Source of the DNA: a virus
Length of the DNA: 64,000 bases
Virus record (IMG/VR): IMGVR_UViG_3300009152_000030
Coordinates: 1 to 64,000 of that record
Reading direction: 5' to 3' (one strand)
Shown: positions 51,196-60,100 of the stretch, piece by piece
How positions within the stretch are numbered: the stretch's first letter is position 1
Layout of the letters: every line of letters starts with the position of its first letter
Notes under the pieces: generated by a model
Database searches by the model: none
What the model saw: only the letters and a program-made list of their open reading frames with translations
What the model was told of the DNA's origin: nothing
Translations under genes and position numbers: made by a program

Positions 51196-52531
51196 GAGTC
51201 CACCCCAGCATTTCAATGATGTCAAAGACATTCGTGTAATCGCTAAAGATATCCGAGTAGCTTGACGCCATTTCATCAATGAACGGCGATGCAACCGGCT
51301 TATTGTCAACCATAGCAAAGCAAGAGACCTGATAGTTGCTATGAGCTTCCGGATAGAAGTCATCAAACATCTGGTTGTCGGTCCGAACGAAAAACGAGAC
51401 ACTACCAATGACTTCGTCACCAAGCATGATGGGGCCACCAGAGTCACCCTTCTTGATGCTATCTTCCGCCACAGAAGAAGCACAGAGATACTCTTGGCTT
51501 GTGTAGTGCTCTTTGATGTACTTCAACTGGTTGTAGAATTTGTTGAACGCTGCATGTGCTTTTTCTTTTGCTTTCTTCGTATTATCGCTATTAGTCTTCA
51601 TGCTGTTCTCTTCGATTGTGTACTTGTAATCGTTAAGAGCGGCAATAGCCTTATACTTAGAGTCAATAAGCTCTTGTTGCATTTCGTAAGGAGCACCAAG
51701 ATAGTTTCTTGTCTTCTTGAAGATCTGCTCCATAGGAATAGTTACCCACTTATTGGTGGTTGTGCCCCACCAGCGGATATCAGGGCTGCACTCTGTACCT
51801 TCCTTGTAGAAGTCACCAGAGATAGTGTTATCGGCTGTTGACTGCTGGACGCGGTCTGTGTTGCCGTGCTTTTCCAGGTAGTCATTGCAGTGCTGGATGG
51901 TGTAGGTCTTACCGTTCCATTTCCATGCGCTGCAGGTGCCGTACAGAACTTCACCGTCCTTGTATACAGGAGACTCAATTTTGCCATAGGCCTTAGCAGT
52001 ATTATCAACCTGCTCATAATTAGTAACAGCATTAGCGGTCGACTGCGCATTTTCAATCTCAGGCTTAGCATCGGTACCGCAAGCCGTAGTGATTACGAGG
52101 AGAAGGAAGGTTGCAATCTTTGCCATCATTTCCGCATAGTTAGCTTTCACAAGAGCCTCGTTAACCTTCAGATTATGGAAGGCGTTGGTTGCAAGTGCAA
52201 TGCTGCGCACATCGTCATGGTACTCAACGTGGATGAGGATATCAATGGCAGTAAATGCCAAGGGGGCAAGTGCGAGAGTGCACACGACCATATCCTGGAA
52301 CGTAGCCACAAGGGCGTAGGGAATGAAGAGAGCTGCAGTGCAGACAATGCTGAACGCAAGCCCAATGGACCTCTTGCTAACGACAAGCATGACGGACTCC
52401 TTGTTGGCAACAAACTTGTTCATGACAGACCCCTTCCAGACAGCGGTGATGATAGCCAGGATGGCAAAAATGACGAATGCAATTGACATAGCAGACTCCT
52501 TGTTGACGACAGAATTGTCGATGGTGTTCAT
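51188..52531 (-). CDS. trypsin-like serine protease, lipoprotein-like, with multiple in-frame starts
   Basis: 447 residues from 52531. Catalytic marks: CSAWKWNGKTYTIQHC (His about 214), CSPDIRWWG (Asp about 251), YLCASS and KKGDSGGPIM (Ser about 364). In-frame ATGs at 52489, 52423 and 52390 each have a strong ribosome-binding site six bases upstream; the parts between encode a 22-residue membrane helix, an 11-residue leader and then two or three helices. At residue 136 MAKIATFLLLVITTACGTDA looks like a complete lipoprotein signal (lipobox TTAC). The frame may therefore be a nested set of products or a polyprotein. Confidence 0.85.
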   Translation of the reverse strand: MNTIDNSVVNKESAMSIAFVIFAILAIITAVWKGSVMNKFVANKESVMLVVSKRSIGLAFSIVCTAALFIPYALVATFQDMVVCTLALAPLAFTAIDILIHVEYHDDVRSIALATNAFHNLKVNEALVKANYAEMMAKIATFLLLVITTACGTDAKPEIENAQSTANAVTNYEQVDNTAKAYGKIESPVYKDGEVLYGTCSAWKWNGKTYTIQHCNDYLEKHGNTDRVQQSTADNTISGDFYKEGTECSPDIRWWGTTTNKWVTIPMEQIFKKTRNYLGAPYEMQQELIDSKYKAIAALNDYKYTIEENSMKTNSDNTKKAKEKAHAAFNKFYNQLKYIKEHYTSQEYLCASSVAEDSIKKGDSGGPIMLGDEVIGSVSFFVRTDNQMFDDFYPEAHSNYQVSCFAMVDNKPVASPFIDEMASSYSDIFSDYTNVFDIIEMLGWTHE

Positions 52532-53280
52532 TAGTACACCTTTACGATTTCGCAGGCGAAAAGGTCGATAAAGTCAAAGTTGTCATCCTTTGTGCCAATG
52601 GAACGGTTGCGAGCGAGGCTATAGTCGTCGCAAAGACCAAAGCGCTGAGCGTACCCTTCGAACAGGTAGTCACCGACGCGAGAACAAGCAGGACAACCGC
52701 CTTCCCAGTCAAGTCCAGTCGGCTTCCAGTCGCGAAAAGGAGGAGACTTTCTGATTTCTCGTGCAAGCATAATTTCAGGCTTGTAGATTTCAACTGCATA
52801 GTTGACCTCAACAATCCACTCATGCTTGATACCTTCAGAGCAGATCAGGCCGTTGTCGTTGTCCATCATAAGCTCAGCAAGCTCACGAAAGATAACAGGG
52901 TCATTGCAACGATCAAGATTGAACTTAATCGGGAATCCTTCCTTCATGACTTTGATAGTGGAGATCGGAACGTCCGCGATTACCTGTACAGCACTCGAAG
53001 AGTGCTTCTTGGTAATGTATGCAGCCCAGAAAGCATCCAGATTGGCATTTGCCGGAACAGCCCAAGTGCCCATCACTTTCTTTCCTTCCGGGTGAAGGTG
53101 ATTGGTGACTTCCATTGCGGGAACGCCATCCTTAGCAATGATGTCGCCAAAGTTAGGCGCAGTCCAGTGAATAACACGCATAGTCTTCATGGTTTCCTCC
53201 ATCTTAGCCGAAACGGCGATTTCTTCAGTAATCTTATTCATGACGTTCACCTTGTTGGTGTTGAGGGTGTTGATTTTCAT
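52531..53280 (-). CDS. hypothetical protein with leader
   Basis: 249 residues from 53280; in-frame ATGs at 53241 (AAGGTG box) and 53190 (GGAGG box) may be the main starts. Core begins MKTMRVIHWTAPNFGD. A CPAC pair (EGGCPACSRVGDY) near the C-terminus. No family. Its TAA overlaps the protease start (TAATG), with an AAAGGTG box inside the last codons. Confidence 0.65.
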   Translation of the reverse strand: MKINTLNTNKVNVMNKITEEIAVSAKMEETMKTMRVIHWTAPNFGDIIAKDGVPAMEVTNHLHPEGKKVMGTWAVPANANLDAFWAAYITKKHSSSAVQVIADVPISTIKVMKEGFPIKFNLDRCNDPVIFRELAELMMDNDNGLICSEGIKHEWIVEVNYAVEIYKPEIMLAREIRKSPPFRDWKPTGLDWEGGCPACSRVGDYLFEGYAQRFGLCDDYSLARNRSIGTKDDNFDFIDLFACEIVKVY

Positions 53281-53284
53281 TGTA

Positions 53285-55444
53285 TTACCAGACATCGTTG
53301 TAGCTATCGGCAGCAAGCTTAGCCTTGATCTGCGCCACAACATGGTTGATATTGAATTCACGCTGGATAAACCAGGTGTTAGAGATTTTCATGGCCTCAA
53401 TCTGACCCGGGGTCTTCTTGGTCTCCGAGCTTTCGCCGTCACCAAACATACCAATCAGAATAGGACGGTGCTTGCTACTGCGGTTGTTATCGCCCATACC
53501 GAAGTCAACAACACCAGCACTGTTCGTAAGGATAACGCCAAAGTTATCCCATTCGCCGTTGATCTGGATGTCTGCAATCCAGGGGATATTCGTACCATTG
53601 AGGAACTTCTCCTGGTAGTAACCATGGCTCTGCTGAGTGCCATGACCGGTGCAGAACTTACCCGTGTACTTGCTGTTGATCTGCTGAGACTCATTCCACA
53701 TACCAGCGGCATCCGTACGACGAATACGAAGAACCTGATCGTAGCCAGCAGCAAGAATCTTCTCAACCTGCTCAGTGTCAGCTACGTCACAGCTCTTGAA
53801 TTCTTTGCTACCAAACTTGAAGCCAACAACAACGTCAGTCGTAAGCTTGCAGATTGCAACTTCCTCAAGAGCAAAGATAGGCATCAAGTCTTCCTTGAGC
53901 TGCTTGACCTTGTTATAGCGCTGAGCATAAGTCTTCCACTGATTAGCCTTCCAGAGGTTTTTCTCAGCATTCATTTCTTTGCTGCACCAGAAGTTTTCCT
54001 CAGTCTTCATTGCATGCATTTCGTCAGCAAAAGCAGCGTCTTTGCTCATAGCAACGAGCAAACCACCTGTTGCCGCGTCATTAAGCGGCAAGCACCAGCG
54101 GCTAAAGAATTGAATGGTCTTCTTCTCAATGAGCAACTTTGCCGCTTGCCACTCAGCCTTCGTGAGAATACGATAGGCCTGCCAGTTGTAACCATGCTGC
54201 CAATTTGTTTGGCAGATAAAGTGGTAGTATTCATTTTCGCTATTTCTCATGGCTTTTTCGAGAGCGCGAGCAAATTCTGAGAACTTGATGGCCAAATTGT
54301 TATAGGCCGCAGCATTACGATTGCTTTCGTCAACGTTAGCCAGCATTAGCCAGTACGAACGGATGCCTTGAATACTAGCATTCTTGTAGAAGAAACTGTA
54401 GTCCGCAGACTCTTGAAGATTCTTTTCAGCCTTGATAAAGGACTCAAAAGTAATCTCTTCCTTGAGTTGCGTATCAAACATAGTCCAGAGGGCATTAATA
54501 TCGGTAGCGTTTTCGATCGATTTGATAAAGTCCTGGTACTTCATCGTCTCTGCGCTCTGCTTACAGCCAAGTTCTGCTTGCATCTCAAGATTTTTGCGCT
54601 GTCTTTCTGCGATTTCAAGGGAAAGCCGGGCATTGCGTGCAATTCGCTGAGCTTCGCGCTCTTCCTCCTGGCGGCACCACGCCTCATGCTCAGCAGCTTC
54701 ACGCTCAAGACGAGCAATGCGCTCTGCCTGATCCAACGCCTGCTGACGCGCATATGCAATGTTACGCTCACGACGCTCCATCATGTAGAAGGCGTCATGC
54801 ATGCGCTGCTGCTCACTCTCAGCAGCCATCTTGCGCACTTGCTTAGCAAGCTTATCAGTCTTCTGCTTGTTCTCATACCAGAACATAGCAACAACTGCAG
54901 CAATCATTGCGACAACCATGGCAATCAACGCGATAACAATCATGATCCTATCCTGAGTCATGTTTGCACTAGCAATGGCCAACACAGGTACAATACTAAA
55001 CATCTTATTCTCCTCGTTCTTCATGACATCCTCTTCATTAACGTCGGAATTGACGTTGTTATTGACATCCTTCTTAACCCAAGCCTGCTGTGCAGCAAAG
55101 GCCATGATAGCCTCCATGCTAGCAGTGCTCATCACAGGCATCTCGCTGTCATCCTCGTACAGGGCCTCAATCTCAGCCTCAAACTGCGCATCTTCGGTAA
55201 CATCACTGTACACCGGGTGATTATTATTGAGGTCAACCTCATACTCATTCGTATACTGAATCTTATTCGACATGGCGTCCACCTCGTTATCAGCCTGGTA
55301 GCTGGGGTTATTGCTATTGAAAAGAACGTTGATCAGGCTAGTCATGACAGTCACCTTGTTGTTGCTATGAGTGTTATTATTCATAGTCTTGTTATTGATG
55401 ATGGTGTTGGTGATGGTGGTAGGGGTTTGTGCGAGCGTGCACAT
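53285..55444 (-). CDS. membrane coiled-coil protein with shared C-terminal domain
   Basis: 719 residues from 55444 (TAAGGA box). Further in-frame ATGs at 55345 (AAGGTG), 55273 (GAGGTG), 55024 (AGAGGA) and 55003 (GAGGAG) follow. After the last comes a membrane helix (IVIALIAMVVAMIAAVVAMF), then a long Ala/Glu/Arg/Gln coiled coil and a C-terminal domain with INSKYTGKFCTGHGT and GMGDNNR, matching the protein at 45443. First gene of the leftward high-GC operon beside the divergent promoter region. Confidence 0.7.
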   Translation of the reverse strand: MCTLAQTPTTITNTIINNKTMNNNTHSNNKVTVMTSLINVLFNSNNPSYQADNEVDAMSNKIQYTNEYEVDLNNNHPVYSDVTEDAQFEAEIEALYEDDSEMPVMSTASMEAIMAFAAQQAWVKKDVNNNVNSDVNEEDVMKNEENKMFSIVPVLAIASANMTQDRIMIVIALIAMVVAMIAAVVAMFWYENKQKTDKLAKQVRKMAAESEQQRMHDAFYMMERRERNIAYARQQALDQAERIARLEREAAEHEAWCRQEEEREAQRIARNARLSLEIAERQRKNLEMQAELGCKQSAETMKYQDFIKSIENATDINALWTMFDTQLKEEITFESFIKAEKNLQESADYSFFYKNASIQGIRSYWLMLANVDESNRNAAAYNNLAIKFSEFARALEKAMRNSENEYYHFICQTNWQHGYNWQAYRILTKAEWQAAKLLIEKKTIQFFSRWCLPLNDAATGGLLVAMSKDAAFADEMHAMKTEENFWCSKEMNAEKNLWKANQWKTYAQRYNKVKQLKEDLMPIFALEEVAICKLTTDVVVGFKFGSKEFKSCDVADTEQVEKILAAGYDQVLRIRRTDAAGMWNESQQINSKYTGKFCTGHGTQQSHGYYQEKFLNGTNIPWIADIQINGEWDNFGVILTNSAGVVDFGMGDNNRSSKHRPILIGMFGDGESSETKKTPGQIEAMKISNTWFIQREFNINHVVAQIKAKLAADSYNDVW

Positions 55445-55637
55445 GGCGTTCCTTACTGCCCTTGTGGGGGCGATGTCCAAAGCTAGCGGAATCGCTAGCA
55501 GTTGGTGAGAGTTGGAAAGACCCTCATCCCTTAGTACATAGTCTTAAAAGGGGGTGGGCTAAAAACGAATAGGGTATGGGTAAGTATAGGGGCCCAGGAG
55601 TATAAGTACCCGCTCTTTTCCGAAAAAAAAATATATA

Positions 55638-55645
55638 TATAAATA
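55638..55645 (+). promoter_or_regulatory. T4-type late promoter motif TATAAATA
   Basis: Exact TATAAATA within an AT-rich tract, about 195 bases before the first rightward gene. Also compatible with a -10 element. Confidence 0.45.
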
Positions 55646-55701
55646 GAGGCTGTACCTATACCTTAATACTTGGCCTTTCACTCTTTTCTATAAAAAATAT
55701 A

Positions 55702-55709
55702 TATAAATA
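55702..55709 (+). promoter_or_regulatory. second TATAAATA motif
   Basis: Exact TATAAATA, 130 bases before the first rightward start, in a tract of repeated TATATAAA. Confidence 0.45.
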
Positions 55710-55839
55710 TATAAAAATATATATAAAGGCCTTTTGCCCTAAGCCTATGACCCTTTCCCCCTCACGTAGTTCTTTTTCCCATGTATAGCGTTTCTTATGG
55801 TTTCTTATGGTATCAAGTTAGTAAAGTTTAAACTTTAGT

Positions 55840-57165
55840 TTGATTACTAGTAAGAAGAATTCTGTTTTGGCTCATTACAATGATATAAACAAGGCTAATA
55901 GGAATAAACCTAGATCCTCACACGACAACAGTGCAGGGCGTGGAGCCGATAATCCCTATAAGAATGCACCGCGTTTAGAGAACCCTACTTATACTGGTAC
56001 TATGACTGGACAAGTTATAGATCCTTATACATTGTCTAGTAAGCTATCTAATAGATTGGAGTTCTCCTCAAAGGAGGAAGGGATGCCTTTTGATTTAAAT
56101 GCATTAGAGGAAAATGTAGACATTAGTTCTAGTGCTAAGGGACTACCTACTAGGCAAATGGAAATATCTGAGGATAAAGCCTTTGATAAGACCTCACCCC
56201 TCCTGAAAGACTCTAGTATGATTTCAGGTAATAGAAATGCTAATGGTCTCGGCGGCGTGGAGGCTAATACCCAAGTTCTACTTGACAGAGTAGGTGAGCT
56301 TTTAGATAACGATGAAACACTATTGGAAAGAGTTGAGCCCCTTGATAATACTTCTTCTACTAGTATTAGCTTACGTGATGCTTTTCAAAGTGCCTTAGAT
56401 AGTAGTGATCTTGGCACTGTAGATGCTGCTAACTTTTTTTCTAATAGTAGTTTAGGGGCGTTTCTTGGTAGTGACCCTGATTTATATAGAGACTTACATA
56501 TAACACCTCAGAGTGCTGCTAGAATGAGGTCGCATCTTGCCGCTGTTAAGCATGGAACTTATGCTAGTGTACCCTTAATCTGTAAAGGCTATGAGAGTTG
56601 TCCAATCCGTAGTTCTTGTTGGTTTGCTGTTAAGAGAGATAACGGTAGTGTTGATCTTGCTGCTAGTAAATTCCCCTTGCTTCAACCTTGCCCCGTAGAA
56701 GCAAGTATTCTTCAGGTTAAGGTTAAGCAATACTGTAGTGAAAACTTTCATAATTTAAATTACATTACTCCTACTATTGTTAGCTTAGCTACTAAGTTGG
56801 CTGAGTTAGATATCTATGAGATTCGAGTTAATATGCTATTAAGTCAAGGTGATAGCCTTGGTGAAGGTCGAGACCTAATGCAGGAAGCCGTACTAAGCAA
56901 TGATATGCATGGTAATCCTGTTAAGACTGCGATGAAGGAACATCCTGCCTTTGCATTGAAAGAGCGTTTTCAGAAAATGCGTAGTCAACTAATGAAGGAG
57001 CTATTAAGTACCCCAGAAGCCAAGCTAAATGCCAGAGCAAAGATAGAAGCTACTAAGGCTGAGAGCGTTAGTTCAACTATGACAAAAATGTCTGCTGCAT
57101 TAAGCAAGATTAATAGTTTAATAAGGGATAATACTGTAGATCCAATGGACTTTGACGATGACTAA
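55840..57165 (+). CDS. 4-Cys phage protein, first rightward gene
   Basis: 441 residues. The first codon is TTG (55840); no ATG or clear ribosome-binding site is found before residue 52, so the start is uncertain. The N-terminal half is low-complexity Ser/Asn/Asp. The C-terminal half has ICKGYESCPIRSSCW and PCPVEA, a CxxxxxCPxxxxC...CP pattern seen in phage proteins near packaging genes, then helices. Terminase small subunit-like or adaptor is a guess. Ten bases before the next gene. Confidence 0.65.
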   Translation: MITSKKNSVLAHYNDINKANRNKPRSSHDNSAGRGADNPYKNAPRLENPTYTGTMTGQVIDPYTLSSKLSNRLEFSSKEEGMPFDLNALEENVDISSSAKGLPTRQMEISEDKAFDKTSPLLKDSSMISGNRNANGLGGVEANTQVLLDRVGELLDNDETLLERVEPLDNTSSTSISLRDAFQSALDSSDLGTVDAANFFSNSSLGAFLGSDPDLYRDLHITPQSAARMRSHLAAVKHGTYASVPLICKGYESCPIRSSCWFAVKRDNGSVDLAASKFPLLQPCPVEASILQVKVKQYCSENFHNLNYITPTIVSLATKLAELDIYEIRVNMLLSQGDSLGEGRDLMQEAVLSNDMHGNPVKTAMKEHPAFALKERFQKMRSQLMKELLSTPEAKLNARAKIEATKAESVSSTMTKMSAALSKINSLIRDNTVDPMDFDDD

Positions 57166-57174
57166 GGTTAAGTT

Positions 57175-60100
57175 ATGGCAGATGGGAAAGGAGATAAGGT
57201 ATATACCTTAAAGGATTACTTTGTTAATCCTGATGCTGATCCTATTAAAGCTATCACTGCGCTTAAAGGCAAGTACGACCATACTAACTTTATATCTGGT
57301 GTAGATGCTGCGGTTCGTGGAACTTTTACTCTTTCTACGTCAATACTTAAGGGTACCTATAAGGCAACTCTTGGTGCTACAAAGTTTATCAATGACATAA
57401 GTGGTGCCAATAAAAAGATTGTCACAACTATGGAAACCTTGATAGGAACAGAGAATACTGATAATTTCTTTTCTTACACAGATGAGGTAAAGAAAGATGC
57501 AGTAAGAATGTACAGAGAAGTTGGCAAGCAAATGGCTAATTTCTCCGTTGGCAAAGATAAGGCAAGGCCTTCTGAGATGATTGGTGGACTAACAAGCACA
57601 GCTATTAAGCAATTAAAACTTGAAGCTATGGCAATGGCAGGATTTAATTTTAAGTTAGATGATATTGTCAAGAATGCTTTAATTATTGACATTGAAACTG
57701 GTGGTCTTTTTAAGGATGCTCCAATTCTTCAGATAGCTATGGGTGACATGGCTAGACTTGACGAGTTAAAGAAAACAGTTGGTGCAAGTGATCATACTGC
57801 TACACTTGGCGCAACAGACGCCATTGAGAGAATGTCTCCTAAAGAGCAAATGGCACAAGGTTTTCTTTCAATGAATCTTGTACCTGAGGCAATTATTAGA
57901 GATGTAGAAGATGCCCCAGACGGAAGTAGAAAAGCTACGTTTAGAAGCTTTAGTTATATTCCAAGAAGCGAGGCTGAGTTTAAGCAAAGATTTGGTACCT
58001 GGGCTAGTGGCAAGTTTCCTTGGCTTAGTGAATTTTATGAAGAATACGGAGAAGGTCCCACAGGGGACAAGATTATAAGCGAAGCTAGAATTCAAGAACT
58101 ACAAAAGCAACTCCAAGATAAGGGTTATGTAGAGTTAAAGTCTGGACAAAGAGTTTACAGCCAGAAAGAAGGCGCAAAGTATTCTATGCTATTTGCGAAG
58201 GAAGGAAGTAAGCAAGGCAGAACCCTTATGGCTGCTAATTTGCCGTATGAATCTTTTCGAGTAGGCAAGTTATGGGAGCATTTCTTAACACAGAAAGGTA
58301 GTGGTGTTCAGGACGCGTTTGAGCCTTCACTAGAAAATCATGGCAACTATTTAAACAAAGATAAAGACGTTGTAAAAGCCTTTGGTGGAAAAATTACTAG
58401 CCTTAGAGATATGAGAAGTATGCTTTCCGCAACTTGGCGCAGTGAGAGAAAAAGAAATATTCTTGATGCTAATAATTTCTTCTTTACAGAACAGGCTAGA
58501 GTCTTAAAAGAACAGGGCAAGAATGAAGATTTAATTTCTCTATTACCTGCTTATGTGAAGAATGTGTCAGCTGGATTGAATACAAGAGACCAGCTTGATT
58601 TAACAAAGATGGCTTTTTCCGGACTAATGCAGACTGGATTAATTGAGACAAGTGGCGACGTTGCCTCTGGAACTAACATTAACTTAGCTTCGCAGATAAT
58701 ACTTGGGTTTGATGAAGCTCACAAAGCTTTGTCTGACGTTATGGTCCAGGGTCGGCTATTACAGGAAGGAAAGCTAGGAGAAGTTGTTAGCGATATTTCT
58801 AATATATATAGAGGAAAAGAGTCTGGGTCGGCACTTGATCAGGTCAGATCTGTTATCTCTTCGCTGTCAATACTAGGTGATTCTAAGAAATTAGGATGGT
58901 TAGAACTTGCTAAGGTTAAGGATACAAATTTAGAGATTGATAGTTCTTGGCTAGGAGATGACCCTTTGGGTAGTCGGCAAGGAAGCGTTAAAACTAGTCA
59001 ATTACGTGGAGTCACCAGAGGTACACACTCGGAGCTAACAAGATCTTACAATCTTGATAAAGAGCTTTTACGACTAAGTGAGACGGTTGATAGTTATACT
59101 GGGGTAAGTGGAGGATTATACGCACCTAATCCTGCTAAGATGATTACGCATACATACACCGATGAAGCAGGTGCCTTGCAAACTATCAATGTAAACCCAG
59201 CAATGCATGAAGCATTTTCTATGCCAATGGCCGTTGGGAAAGTAAAACACACAATGTTAACTGGATCTGGTACAGAAGTCAGTGTTTTAAAAACTCAGTC
59301 AGATTGGAATATTCAGAACTTTATAAGAGACGAATACCAAAGAGAACTTTCTAGTGCTACTAGTAGTGAAGTTGACTTAAGGTTTGGGCCAGGAACTTTT
59401 GAGAATCTCCAAGGACTAGGCCACTCAACCGAAGACATTATTAGTAACTACTTGAATACGCCTGGTCCATCGAGTCCAGTTTTAACTCTTGAAGAAATGC
59501 AAACTTCAGCTAGGTCCAAAGTAAAAAAGACTTTAATTAAAAGATATGCAGAAGGAGATAATCTCAAAGCAAAAGGAATAAATGCTGAAGATCTTGAGAC
59601 CCGGCTTGGTACTTTAAAAAGTGGTCTTAGCTCAAGACATGCTGCCGGGACTTTATTTTCACAAGAGCAAATTAAAACCCTAGGTGAACAAGGTATATCT
59701 GTTACTCCTAATATGTCAGAAGATGAAGTTTCTAGAGCCTCCCTAGCATTAAGGATGTCTGGCGCTGATGGTTTTAAAAAGGATATGGATAGCGCTTTAA
59801 TGCCTGTTTTGCAAGGTATCAAGGACAGGCTTGGACCTACTTCAGTTGCACAGAGAGCTAGTTCTGCAGCTGATTTTCTGTATGAAGCTATCTCAGAAAG
59901 AAAAAAAGAACTTGTAGCCACAGGAGAGTATTCAACTCCTAAAGTCCAAACGCCAAACTATGAAACAGTTGGAAAAGTTTACAATTTTGCTACTTCCGCA
60001 AAAGATAAATTAAAACTTGGAATTGATACGCTAGGGTCAGTTCTTTTCAGCCCTAGAGGATTAGAAAGTGGACTGTTAAGCAAGATGTCAGGGGCAAGTC

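Larger units (their letters stand above)
55481..55839. promoter_or_regulatory. divergent promoter region
   Basis: 359 bases without a gene, between the last leftward gene and the first rightward one. Rich in TATATA tracts and with GGCCTTTTGCCC and GTTTCTTATG repeats. Plus-strand TATAAATA occurs twice. It most likely holds the start points for both the leftward operon and the late genes. Confidence 0.6.
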
